A stretch of 64,000 nt of DNA, taken from the NCBI GenBank assembly GCA_039105265.1, contig JAPFFF010000008.1:248001-312000 (forward strand), read 5' to 3'. Of this stretch, positions 1-8,246 are shown one piece after another; the stretch's first letter is position 1; each line of letters begins with the position of its first letter. The position numbers and the translations under genes were made by a program. Below the pieces are notes generated by a model. The model saw only the letters and a list, made by a program, of their open reading frames with translations. It did not search any database and had not been told where the DNA came from. The DNA comes from Tritrichomonas musculus. Its lineage: Eukaryota > Parabasalia > Tritrichomonadida > Tritrichomonadidae.

Positions 1-769
1 CCTTTGTATTTAAGTTGTTATTTGTTTGCTGCAATAAAGAGGTGAAATCTTCTTCTGAATAACCGCTATAACAGATAATATCGGTTGCCATACGTTTAGC
101 ATTTATGTGCACAAATCTTATCGTTTGAAATGCCATTATGCACGTTATGTTATAATGTCTTGTCTTTGTCAATAATTTAATAAATTCTGAATTACCGTTT
201 TTCAATAAATCTGAACCAGCACAATCATCAAGAATAATCAGAGTATTGAATGGATAAGAGGCGGTTCCATATTTACAAAGCTTACTGGCAATATAAATGA
301 TTTTATCTTGAAGGTCAGTTAAATGATGCTTTTCAATTAAACGCCTCATCTCATCAGACGTTTCTTTCATTTTTGAGAGGATATGTTTGACAAGTGCATA
401 ATATTTTATTTTCCTTTTCAAATGTTTCTGAAGAACGCTCATCAATTGTTTTTCTGAGACATAAATTATTTTTGTTAGAATCTTTTTATTCAAAACTTCG
501 GCGGTTTTATCCATTTTACCAGACGTTGAGCAGAAATAAATTTTATGATAATATGGATGTTTAAATAATCTTTCAGTAATCATAATATGGCGCCAAATCC
601 AATAACTTTTGCCAGCACCAGGACGTCCAATCAAAAAGTATATCCCATTTGATGAAAACGGATAATTTTCTGATAATGGTTTGATCAAAGCGCCCTCAAT
701 TTCTCTCATACTTTTTCTGAGTGTCTCATTGATTAATTCTTCAACTTTTTGAATAATATTTCCTTTCAT
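1..769 (-). CDS. A32/FtsK-type genome-packaging ATPase, 3' end beyond window
   Basis: The frame is open for 256 codons from the ATG at 769 to the window edge, so the C-terminus is not seen. A Walker A motif GRPGAGKS lies at residues 48-55. A Walker B stretch LIILDD comes near residue 190, followed by a sensor-like strand ITCIMAFQT. This order is that of poxvirus A32-like packaging ATPases, which pump DNA into capsids in Polintons and related viruses. It sits directly downstream of the integrase (14-bp gap) on the same strand. Assignment is from motifs and context. Confidence 0.8.
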   Translation of the reverse strand, partial: MKGNIIQKVEELINETLRKSMREIEGALIKPLSENYPFSSNGIYFLIGRPGAGKSYWIWRHIMITERLFKHPYYHKIYFCSTSGKMDKTAEVLNKKILTKIIYVSEKQLMSVLQKHLKRKIKYYALVKHILSKMKETSDEMRRLIEKHHLTDLQDKIIYIASKLCKYGTASYPFNTLIILDDCAGSDLLKNGNSEFIKLLTKTRHYNITCIMAFQTIRFVHINAKRMATDIICYSGYSEEDFTSLLQQTNNNLNTK

Positions 770-783
770 TTGATTAAGAATAA

Positions 784-1926
784 TTAAATGTATTTTCTGA
801 TTTTAACTGGTATGTTTTCACCTGTTTTCACCCAATACATTCGTTCTAACCGTGATAATATTGTTGGATTTCCTTCTCTCATACTTTTGGCATATGTATA
901 CCCTTGACTTCCATCATCCCATTTGACCTTGTATTGGTCATTTGCATTATTATACCCTAAAATCTCCTCTATGTTCCCTCTTTTGCCGTTTTTCAATGTT
1001 TTGGCCATAGGAACAAATCCTTTCGCCTTAACTATTTTGTATCCAGGATAATCGTTCACAGATCTATCGTTAGCAGCAATTTTGAATAAATTACCAGATT
1101 TTGAATCAACTGTATATGCTTGATTGCTAACCATTCTTCGTTTTTTATTTTTAATCGTTTTTTCTTCTACGATACGTACTTTATCACCTTCTTTGAAATC
1201 ATAAGGGTTTGCTTGCGTTTTATTTTTCAAAATATATTTCTGTTCGTCTTTGGCTGTCATTTTATTGGGGGCTGTTTTTATTTTAGTATGATATGATTCA
1301 TTATATGCTGACATTAATGACTGCATTTCTTTTGGTGAAATATTTCTTGTAGGTTTGTGTGTTAATTCACCTTCTTTTGATATATCTTTCCATATATCGG
1401 CATCTAACAAATTTTTGTTAACCGCTAAATCTCTTATCGTTCTCATAAAACGGTTTATTATTCCTAAATTATTGTGATTATCATCCGTTGTAGTCGTATA
1501 TATAATTTTATGACTTTTCATCCAAGATGTCACTTCGTCTGATAAATAAGCAGCATCTTGATCTGAAGCGATTGAATGGCAATTTGGTTCTTCCTTGATG
1601 AATTTATTCAATGCTGATTTGACCTGTAACGCCCCTTTCCCTCTCATCGGATATGCATAAGCTTTACGGGTATTTATATTGATAAGCATCAAATAATTCA
1701 AACCGTTAGCTCCTTTATCGTTTATAAACGTATCCATCTGAAAACCTCCGGAATGAGACGATACGATAGGTATATATTTAGGAGTTGGCACTTTTTGATC
1801 ATGAACAACGGATTCTGATTGAAATTTCCTTATCTCTTTTTTCGAATAACCTTTTTCAAGTGCATGTTTTTCAAAAGCTGGACCACGGTATGGATATTCC
1901 TTGTATAATTCTGCAAGTGATGTCAT
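784..1926 (-). CDS. Polinton-type rve integrase, 380 aa
   Basis: A retroviral-type integrase that would insert the element and create short target duplications. The core runs from a strand with FQMDTF near residue 62 through ASDQDAAYLS near 119 to NNLGIINRFMRTIRDLA near 155. A C-terminal SH3/chromo-like beta region follows (YKVKWDDGSQGYTYA). The same arrangement, LGII-R-RTIRD, occurs in the second Polinton at 51827-52957, but the two proteins are otherwise much diverged. It is packed between the ATPase and a putative structural gene. Confidence 0.82.
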   Translation of the reverse strand: MTSLAELYKEYPYRGPAFEKHALEKGYSKKEIRKFQSESVVHDQKVPTPKYIPIVSSHSGGFQMDTFINDKGANGLNYLMLININTRKAYAYPMRGKGALQVKSALNKFIKEEPNCHSIASDQDAAYLSDEVTSWMKSHKIIYTTTTDDNHNNLGIINRFMRTIRDLAVNKNLLDADIWKDISKEGELTHKPTRNISPKEMQSLMSAYNESYHTKIKTAPNKMTAKDEQKYILKNKTQANPYDFKEGDKVRIVEEKTIKNKKRRMVSNQAYTVDSKSGNLFKIAANDRSVNDYPGYKIVKAKGFVPMAKTLKNGKRGNIEEILGYNNANDQYKVKWDDGSQGYTYAKSMREGNPTILSRLERMYWVKTGENIPVKIRKYI

Positions 1927-1937
1927 TTTTTTATAAA

Positions 1938-2909
1938 TTAAACGTATAACATCTTATTATAAGGCAAGAACTGCATTTCCATGACAAAAGTTTCTCCATT
2001 GGGTAATTTAACGGGGGCATTGTATTGTCTGGCAGAATATAATTCAATCCAAAACCGTTGATCAGAAGAATTCAATTTAAAATATTTGATAGGATTATAA
2101 TAAATTTGTGAATTACCGATATAATTATGTAATGATTGTTCGCCAAGTGAAGAATAAACTTTACATGAATGACGATCCCAAATATTATCAAAAGTTAGAA
2201 CGTCATCCCAGAAATCAAAATATACATTCTTTTTATTTTGAGTAGGTTCGTCACCAATATTGAATACTTCTTCAAAATCTTTGTTTATTTCTTTCAATTT
2301 GAAAGCACAACCGTATGGATCTAAAGAATTATTGTTTCGTTCAGAATATATTTTTTCATGAAACCCTCTATCGTCATAATAACCGTCAGTTTGTATATCT
2401 CTATTCAAAACATCAAGATCAGATTGTTCAAATATTTCATAAGGATCCTTCCATAAAGATGAGATATAATTTTTCAATGAATTGTGGACTGCTTCAAAAA
2501 ATCCTCTGAAATCTCTTTCTGTTGAGAGCCAGTCAATTACTTTTATTTCTTTGATTTTAATACTATTTTTATAACCATCTGATGTTTGCATATTGGTTAT
2601 TTTTTCATTTGTCGTATTCCCCACAATAGATTGAAACATCTTTTTTACATATTTAGCAATTCTAATTGTGAATTCAAGTTTTCGTCTTTTTGAAACGAGC
2701 CACATTGACCTTACACCCACAATTGTTTCGCCTTTGTTTGACGTTGACCAATCACCAGGAAAATTGAAATAAAAACGATTAAATTTGCTTGGATCTCTTT
2801 GTGAGTCCTCTAAGAAAAAAGCAGTCTCAATTGGGACAGGAACGTTAGCATCATGTACAATATTTTCACGATTAGGGTGTTGTGTTTTAACTCTTGGCGG
2901 TAACTCCAT
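1938..2909 (-). CDS. Unknown Polinton protein, 323 aa, possible virion component
   Basis: I do not recognise a named family. The sequence is rich in aromatic and beta-prone stretches (FNRFYFNFPGDW near 43; FWIELYSARQYNAPV near 287) and ends in a hydrophobic tail. It has no membrane segment or catalytic motif that I can see. Its place between integrase and protease and its beta-rich look would fit a minor capsid or penton protein, but that is inference from context. Start is the ATG at 2909, 20 bases from the next gene. Confidence 0.6.
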   Translation of the reverse strand: MELPPRVKTQHPNRENIVHDANVPVPIETAFFLEDSQRDPSKFNRFYFNFPGDWSTSNKGETIVGVRSMWLVSKRRKLEFTIRIAKYVKKMFQSIVGNTTNEKITNMQTSDGYKNSIKIKEIKVIDWLSTERDFRGFFEAVHNSLKNYISSLWKDPYEIFEQSDLDVLNRDIQTDGYYDDRGFHEKIYSERNNNSLDPYGCAFKLKEINKDFEEVFNIGDEPTQNKKNVYFDFWDDVLTFDNIWDRHSCKVYSSLGEQSLHNYIGNSQIYYNPIKYFKLNSSDQRFWIELYSARQYNAPVKLPNGETFVMEMQFLPYNKMLYV

Positions 2910-2929
2910 TTTGACTAAAAATAAATATC

Positions 2930-3298
2930 TTACTTATTCTTTCTTGGTTTACTAGCATGAAGAATTATTTCCTTTGGAATTATATCTCCCTTTTTCAATT
3001 GAATCTGATAGGCTTTTGATTTGACCATATTTTCATTCCTTTCACCTATATAACCAATTATCGATCCAAAAAGTGTGATTTTATGTACTGAACAATATTT
3101 GGCCACTAAATTCAATATTTCTTTAACGTCCTCATAATCATCCCAATCAAATTTCTTTGCCCAATCAGTAAAGATTATTTTTTTGTTTGATAATTTAAAC
3201 TTTGATTTACAAATTTCTGATAATTCCGATATTTCTGTCTTTTTCAATGTTTTATTAAAATAAAGTGAACATTCAATTGGCAAAATTAATTCTGGCAT
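2930..3298 (-). CDS. Small unknown Polinton protein, 122 aa
   Basis: A compact lysine-rich protein with no recognised motif. The open frame is in tight series with its neighbours (20 and 25 bases away), which is the main reason to call it a gene. It looks alpha/beta and soluble: there is no signal peptide or membrane segment. Function unknown. Confidence 0.55.
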   Translation of the reverse strand: MPELILPIECSLYFNKTLKKTEISELSEICKSKFKLSNKKIIFTDWAKKFDWDDYEDVKEILNLVAKYCSVHKITLFGSIIGYIGERNENMVKSKAYQIQLKKGDIIPKEIILHASKPRKNK

Positions 3299-3323
3299 TT
3301 TTATTTATTGAAAAATTTTTAAT

Positions 3324-4775
3324 TTACATTCTTTTTGATTTATCTTTTGGTACACCAGATTCTACATCTTCATGAACATTCCAATAAGGGTATTTATATG
3401 ATTTAGCTAAATGATATGCACCTTTTTTAATAAAATAATTATAAGTCTCTTGTTCGATTCTTTCCTTCTCAGCTTGACTCATTTTTTTTTTGGGGAGAGT
3501 CGGTTTTTCTGTGTTGTTAGAATGTTTTTGAAAACTTGGTGGTGTAGGTGGGAGGGCAGCTGTTTCTAATGATTTGCTCTTTAATTCACGTGCAATTCTT
3601 TGTCTAATATTAGGTACGTCATCTATTGGATAAGGCCATTTACCATCATGCAATAATATCCTTGCATTTTGCATCATTAATATAGCACAATCAATATCAT
3701 TATTTTGTTTAGGAACACGATTATATCTCATTGGATATTTCTGATTAATGCCTTGTGATTTCAAGAATTTATTTATTATTTTACCGATATCTGGGTATGC
3801 TTTCATGTTTGAATCATATACACCGATATCTTTATTGCCATTATCGATTACTATTAATATCCAATGTTCCTCTAGTTCAGCAGGAATTACAATACAATCA
3901 TAATAATCAATAGGTTTCTTATTAAACTGTGGAGCTTTACTAAGATACTCAAAGAGAGAGTCCACTGCTTCTTGTTTCGGATTCTCATATAGATAATAAA
4001 ACCAATCAGGAGGCAATAAGGCTACATGTCCTATTCTTTTCACCTTTTTTCCTTTTTCTACTAATAGTTTTAGATATGGATATACTTCTTTTGATTCTAA
4101 TTGTGAATTATTATCAGTGATTGCATTATAATCAATAAATTGGTCTAGATCCATTGGAGGTGTTGGTGGTCTTGATGTGTGCCTTGATGTTTGTTTTGAT
4201 GATTGAGGGGATGTTTGTGGGGGTGGGGGAGGAGATGGCGCTCTTGATGATAATGTAGATGTTTGAGAAGAAGACGATGAAGATGCCAACTTTTTAAGTA
4301 TAGGTTTGGCCGAAGACGATGACTTTTTCTGAAAGATTGTTTTGTTTTGTGATGGCTCTTCTTGAGGTGGCGGTAATGCATCATCATGTTCTGGCTTCAC
4401 CCATTTTGCATGTCTTTTTGGTTTGGGCTTATAATATTTTATGAACTTAAAGGCAGCATTATTGTCACTTTGCACCTTGCCATATTTAATGAAATAACGC
4501 CAAGCAGATTTAGCATTAGGCGATCCTTTATAGGCCAAAATTTCACCACTAAAACGTTCTCTAAATAATTTGCCCTTCATATTATTCGCAAATATTTCTA
4601 ATTCATCCCTAAACCCCTTTGCTGGTATCCAATTATAGGGCACTAAACATGTCACATAATTATTTGTGATATCTATATATTTAAAATTGTGTTCTCTTTT
4701 CAAATCTGCAACTTTTTGATTTGTTATAGGTGGATTGAAACGAATTTGACCTTGAATAATTATTATATCTGACAT
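3324..4775 (-). CDS. Ulp1/adenovirus-type cysteine protease with N-terminal extension, 483 aa
   Basis: The protease half shows the C48-family order: His304 in EEHWILIVID, Asp321 in GVYDS, Gln357 in VPKQNND and Cys363 in DIDCAILMM. Such proteases mature capsid proteins in adenoviruses and Polintons. Residues 1-130 form a separate basic domain I cannot name. It is joined by a low-complexity linker (about 135-210) of Ser, Pro and Gln. A charged tail follows the protease. The long linker and extra N-terminal domain make it bigger than the usual Polinton protease of about 200 aa. No equivalent was recognised in the Polinton at 47274-63632. Confidence 0.82.
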   Translation of the reverse strand: MSDIIIIQGQIRFNPPITNQKVADLKREHNFKYIDITNNYVTCLVPYNWIPAKGFRDELEIFANNMKGKLFRERFSGEILAYKGSPNAKSAWRYFIKYGKVQSDNNAAFKFIKYYKPKPKRHAKWVKPEHDDALPPPQEEPSQNKTIFQKKSSSSAKPILKKLASSSSSSQTSTLSSRAPSPPPPPQTSPQSSKQTSRHTSRPPTPPMDLDQFIDYNAITDNNSQLESKEVYPYLKLLVEKGKKVKRIGHVALLPPDWFYYLYENPKQEAVDSLFEYLSKAPQFNKKPIDYYDCIVIPAELEEHWILIVIDNGNKDIGVYDSNMKAYPDIGKIINKFLKSQGINQKYPMRYNRVPKQNNDIDCAILMMQNARILLHDGKWPYPIDDVPNIRQRIARELKSKSLETAALPPTPPSFQKHSNNTEKPTLPKKKMSQAEKERIEQETYNYFIKKGAYHLAKSYKYPYWNVHEDVESGVPKDKSKRM

Positions 4776-4791
4776 TTTGAATAAAAATAAA

Positions 4792-5103
4792 TTACGGCAT
4801 TTTACGATTATAATTGTTTTCAGAATGTGTTACCCATCGTAAATTACATAGACGGTTATCTTTACGATTACGGTTTTTATGATCGACTTCTTTTTTGTGA
4901 ACAGGATCATCGTTAGGCAAAAATTGTTTGGCGATAATAACGTGTTTTAAATAGTTTACACCATTCAAATTAACCGTCAAATAACCTTCATTATGTTTTG
5001 AATCTTTCAATGGTTTACGTGTCTTCTTATTTCTTATTGTGAAAGGGTATTTATTTAAAATCTCATAGTCATTTATAAAGCCTTTTAATGGAACAAAGCT
5101 CAT
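4792..5103 (-). CDS. HNH endonuclease, homing type, 103 aa
   Basis: The C-terminal half contains the HNH core: KEVDHKNRNRKDNRLCNLRW with a trailing THSENN. The N-terminal half resembles the DNA-contact segment of NUMOD/HNH homing nucleases (NKKTRKPLKD, YLTVNLNG). Such enzymes nick or cut DNA and often travel inside viruses. It may be a passenger homing gene or may serve replication together with the adjacent Rep-like protein, 17 bases upstream. Length suits a stand-alone HNH_3 protein. Confidence 0.8.
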   Translation of the reverse strand: MSFVPLKGFINDYEILNKYPFTIRNKKTRKPLKDSKHNEGYLTVNLNGVNYLKHVIIAKQFLPNDDPVHKKEVDHKNRNRKDNRLCNLRWVTHSENNYNRKMP

Positions 5104-5120
5104 TTTTCAAATACAAAAAA

Positions 5121-5420
5121 TTAATCTAATGGCCGTTCACCAAATTCTTGGAAGTCATGTTTTCTCGTATTGTTATTCAGTATATATCGAATACACCAGC
5201 TGTTTCTACGAGGCACTTCTAAATGAGCATTATGACCAAATAAGCTCTTAACACACTTCATATCTTCAGGATTTTTGAAATAAATGAATGCATGACCATG
5301 ATATCTGCCATTCTCACAAGTATCCTCACATGTACATAGATAAGTGGAGTTATCTGGCAGTTCTTTAGGGTATTCATGTGTCCAGAATGTGATCATATAG
5401 TTCCTTCTTTTTCCCCACAT
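5121..5420 (-). CDS. rep: CRESS-type HUH Rep endonuclease domain, 99 aa
   Basis: The protein reads as the N-terminal nuclease of a circovirus/geminivirus-like Rep. A motif I strand ITFWTHEYP lies at about 10-18. Motif II GRYHGHAFIYF lies at 39-48, with the metal-binding pair His41/His43. A motif III region has the candidate nucleophile Tyr79 in CIRYIL and is followed by the typical DFQEFGE ending. Family knowledge: HUH Reps nick one strand at a stem-loop to start rolling-circle replication. Only the nuclease domain is present; no SF3 helicase domain follows in this frame. It is the outermost gene of the element, 92 bases from a stem-loop. Alternative: a relaxase-like HUH protein of another lineage. 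Confidence 0.72.
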   Translation of the reverse strand: MWGKRRNYMITFWTHEYPKELPDNSTYLCTCEDTCENGRYHGHAFIYFKNPEDMKCVKSLFGHNAHLEVPRRNSWCIRYILNNNTRKHDFQEFGERPLD

Positions 5421-5512
5421 TTGTTTTTTTGATATAAAGAAAAAAATATAAAAATAAAAATAAAAATAGAGAAAAAAAATTTATAAATGGCCTTGGTGAA
5501 ATCATCGGCGCA
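5421..5512. other. AT-rich leader between Rep-like gene and stem-loop
   Basis: A short A-rich tract with AAAAAT repeats (about 5440-5466), then mixed sequence up to the stem-loop. This would hold the promoter of the leftward gene cluster. I see no clear TCAY(T/A) initiator close to the Rep-like ATG. Confidence 0.35.
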
Positions 5513-5550
5513 GTTAGGTCTGGGCGACCGTTAAGGGCGCACAGCCTAAC
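5513..5550. other. GC-rich stem-loop, candidate Rep origin or element end
   Basis: Arms GTTAGGTCTGGGCG (5513-5526) and CGCACAGCCTAAC (5538-5550) pair almost fully, with one bulged base and one mismatch, around an 11-base loop ACCGTTAAGGG. It is strikingly GC-rich in very AT-rich DNA and lies beside the HUH Rep-like gene. Rep proteins act at such hairpins, so an origin is a fair guess. The loop does not carry the classic CRESS nonanucleotide. It could also be part of a terminal repeat whose partner lies outside the window. Confidence 0.45.
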
Positions 5551-5587
5551 GTATACTACTAATTATGCCAAGAATCTCTAAAAAAAG

Positions 5588-5745
5588 AAGAAGAAAATAT
5601 TTCACAAAATACAATCATTGCTCTTGATGGTGCATATGCACACAGAAGGAATTCTCCCAAAATCATTTATAAAAGTCTATCTTTTTTTCAGTTTACACGA
5701 TATGTGCATATACAGCCTTCATCACTGAATATACTAATTGGATAA
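5588..5745 (+). pseudogene. Transposase-like coding fragment
   Basis: The frame reads EEENISQNTIIALDGAYAHR and continues for about 30 residues to a stop. The string ALDGAYAHRRNS resembles the conserved DG-(S/A)-x-x-HRRN motif I associate with repetitive transposase-like proteins. There is no start codon and no continuation in any frame, so it is a relic. The family is not certain. Confidence 0.3.
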
Positions 5746-5828
5746 TCAGCTCTGCAAAATGATAACATTTTTTTGGAATAATTATATTTATTGAACTTGT
5801 AATGAGATGAAACTTTTGCAAAAAATAC

Positions 5829-5918
5829 CATGAGCAGCTGCTCATGCTTTTTTCACATTTTTTCAATATTGACCTTAACCTCCGGGGTCAAAAAGTATAG
5901 GGGGCGATAAGTATTCCC

Positions 5919-5954
<36 letters not shown>
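5829..5954 (+). repeat. Solo copy of the long-TIR repeat family, with A-tract
   Basis: Starts with a perfect 18-bp palindrome CATGAGCAGCTGCTCATG (5829-5846). It then shares the block TCAATATTGACCTTAACC, then CGGGGTCAAAA and a G-run, with the inverted repeats of the element at 28820-30786. It ends in a run of about 30 A. Only one arm is present, and it is quite diverged from the others, so it is older or a different subfamily. Confidence 0.6.
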
Positions 5955-5955
<1 letters not shown>

Positions 5956-6140
5956 AATATCATTTATTGTCTTTATTATTAGTTGAACTTGGTCCATTGG
6001 AGCATTAAAATACTTCAAAACTCTAATCATTCACAAAAATTCTCTTTGAAATATCTCTTTTATTTAAAATTTGAAAAGGAGATTAAAAATTGAATTTACC
6101 AATTCAATTTTGATTTAAAAAATCTAAATAATGGAAATAC

Positions 6141-6881
6141 ATGAGTTCTAAGACATCAAAGAAAACAACTTCACAGACAGTTACAAAAAATGGAAAAACG
6201 ATTAAAACACAAACAACAATTGAAACGTCAGCCGATCCATCTGGAAGAATAACAACTAAAAAAACTATCATAGAAACTATTAAAAATAAAGATGGTTCAA
6301 CGTCAACAACAACAAAAACAACAACAGAAACATCAAAAGGTAAAACTTCTGCCCAGACTTTAAGACCGACATCCAAGATAGATTCAGATGATTTCTTTAA
6401 TAAGGAATTTGAGAAGATGAAACTCAAAATGGATTCAAATGCAAGAAAAGTAAAGACAGAAATGCCAAAAGAAAAGCCTCGTGCTCTACTTGAAAACAAC
6501 GAAAAGAAAAATTCTTTTGAATTTTGGAAAATAACTAACGAATTTCGTAAAAAAAATGGGAAATCTCCATTAAAATTAGATGATTCAATTTCTGAAATTG
6601 CAAAAGAGCACAATGATTTAATGCTTGCCGGTAAAAGAGGCCTCGGCCATGAAGGTTTTCATGAGAGATCAAAACGAATTAAAAATTCAGTTGCAGCAGC
6701 AGAAAATGTTTGTTATTGCAGCGACCAACCTGATCCTTTGAACGTTCTTTTCAACTCATTAGCTAATCATCCTCCTCATAGAGTGAACATTTTGGGAGAT
6801 TACAATTCAATTGGAATAAGTGTCGCCAAGAACTCACGCGGACAGTGGTTTGTTTCCCAGTTATTTGCCCAATTAAAATAA
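6141..6881 (+). CDS. CAP/SCP-domain protein, 246 aa, probably intracellular
   Basis: Residues 1-80 are a Thr/Ser/Lys-rich disordered tail with imperfect repeats of the type KTTTETS. Residues 127-244 form a CAP (CRISP/PR-1) domain. They start FEFWKITNEFRKKNGKSPL and carry His170 in GLGHEGF, AAENV at 186-190, His213 in PPHRVNILGDY, and the closing WFVSQLFA strand. CAP proteins bind lipids or act as extracellular effectors. Here there is no signal peptide, which is unusual for the family. A second ATG at 6131 opens a six-codon upstream frame that overlaps this start. The function in this cell is unknown. Confidence 0.8.
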   Translation: MSSKTSKKTTSQTVTKNGKTIKTQTTIETSADPSGRITTKKTIIETIKNKDGSTSTTTKTTTETSKGKTSAQTLRPTSKIDSDDFFNKEFEKMKLKMDSNARKVKTEMPKEKPRALLENNEKKNSFEFWKITNEFRKKNGKSPLKLDDSISEIAKEHNDLMLAGKRGLGHEGFHERSKRIKNSVAAAENVCYCSDQPDPLNVLFNSLANHPPHRVNILGDYNSIGISVAKNSRGQWFVSQLFAQLK

Positions 6882-7402
6882 TCATAAATATTTTTATGAT
6901 TAAATTCAAAATAATTTTTATTAATGCGATTTGATATGTAATAAAAACTTTTTGAATTTAAATACACAACTCTTTGATAACTTTTATATTATATAACAAA
7001 CAAAAATCACTTTAAAAACAAAATTGTTTTTAGAACTTTTTCAATGAATAAACTATTCAAAAATAAGAAAAACCAAATATGCATTTAAACAAATCTGTTA
7101 AAGCAGACAAGTTTTATGTAACTAGAAAGACTATACAAAATTATAATGTAATTAAACATTTAATAATGATTATTTAAGATAAAAATCTATAACATTATTT
7201 TTTGAATAGGAGAACGTTTATCATTTGAATAGATGCATGTCTCTGAAAAAGTTTAAATTGACTAGGTTTGTTTGTGACACTTGTTTTACAATTTAAATAA
7301 ACATTTTGACAAGCTATATGAAATTGATGAAAATAATTTTTTTTTAGAAAAATTGCGGTTACAAAAAGTACTGGATTTGTACCTCAAAAAGATGAATTCT
7401 GA
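6882..7402. other. Intergenic, nothing recognised
   Basis: AT-rich DNA after the CAP gene. The stop codon is followed by TAAAT-type sequence that could serve for 3' processing. I see no frame, repeat family or RNA gene. Confidence 0.4.
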
Positions 7403-8154
7403 TTAAGGGAGCAGTCTCATTTTGAATTTTTATAACTTTTTCACAATTTTTGAATAGGAAATAAATTGAATTTTTTTCAATCAATAAAATAGATATATAC
7501 ACATTTTATATATTATTAGTTTTCTTATACATCAGAGAATATATATATAAAGACAAATCATAGAATTCATTAGACATGATAATTATTCATTTAATTTTTT
7601 GGCATCAATAATTTTGATGATTATTATTTTAGACATATCTTTTTAAATAAACAATAAAATGAGTAAACATTTTCTCAACTTATAAAATGTTCATCTACTA
7701 ATGTATTTAAACTGTATTACTTTTAGTTATCTCTATGATGTAATTTGCATAAATCACAAAAACCATACCATAAAAACGCTTAATTACGATGTAATTCTTT
7801 CGATTTACCTTAAATACATGATAGGTTTTTATATTTTTATATTATATTTATATATAATATAAATATAATTAAAAAAAGTTGAGAAAGCATTTATGTAAAT
7901 TATTGATTTTTCATTGAGATGCTTTTAAAATAAAATTATTCAAAATTACTGGTGTCAAAAAATTGAGAGAATATTCATCATGTCTAATGAATTCTATGAT
8001 TTGTCTTTATATATATATTCTCTGATGTATATGAAAACTAATAATTTATAAAATATGTATATATCTATTTTATTGATTGAAAAAAATTCAATTTATTTCC
8101 TATTCAAAAATTGTGAAAAAGTTATAAAAAATCAAAATGAGACTGCTCCCTTAA
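7403..8154. mobile_element. Palindromic non-autonomous element, TTAA-flanked (family A)
   Basis: Ends are inverted: TTAAGGGAGCAGTCTCATTT at 7403 and its complement ending at 8154. The inverted arms run about 220 bp each (7407-7628 and 7933-8150), weaker toward the middle, around about 300 bp of AT-rich spacer. TTAA at both outer edges would suit a piggyBac-type 4-bp target duplication, though TA is also possible. There is no transposase. One arm of a second copy is at about 27085-27746. Confidence 0.75.
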
Positions 8155-8246
8155 AACAATTTAATCAATTTATTTGAAAGTATTTTTAATTTACAAACAA
8201 CCAAAAATCATGATCTTTTATCTATGATAAATAAAACACATTGAAT

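Larger units (their letters stand above)
1..5420 (-). mobile_element. Polinton/Maverick-like element, one end only
   Basis: Seven leftward frames are packed with gaps of 11 to 25 bases. They include an A32-type packaging ATPase, an rve-type integrase and a Ulp1/adenovirus-type protease, the hallmark set of Polintons. The element runs off the left edge, so its capsid and polymerase genes and its far terminus are not visible. The near boundary is unclear; I place it just after the Rep-like gene, or after the stem-loop at 5513-5550. All visible frames are open, so it looks young. Its integrase is clearly different from the one in the Polinton at 47274-63632, so these are two lineages. The HUH Rep domain and HNH nuclease are unusual cargo. 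Confidence 0.75.

Noticed and set aside
5513-5550. tRNA or other small RNA gene
   Set aside because: One hairpin only, no cloverleaf, no 3' arm pairing and no A/B box pattern.
5829-5954. SINE with poly(A) tail
   Set aside because: The other copies have the homopolymer on the same strand irrespective of orientation, so the A-run is not a fixed tail.
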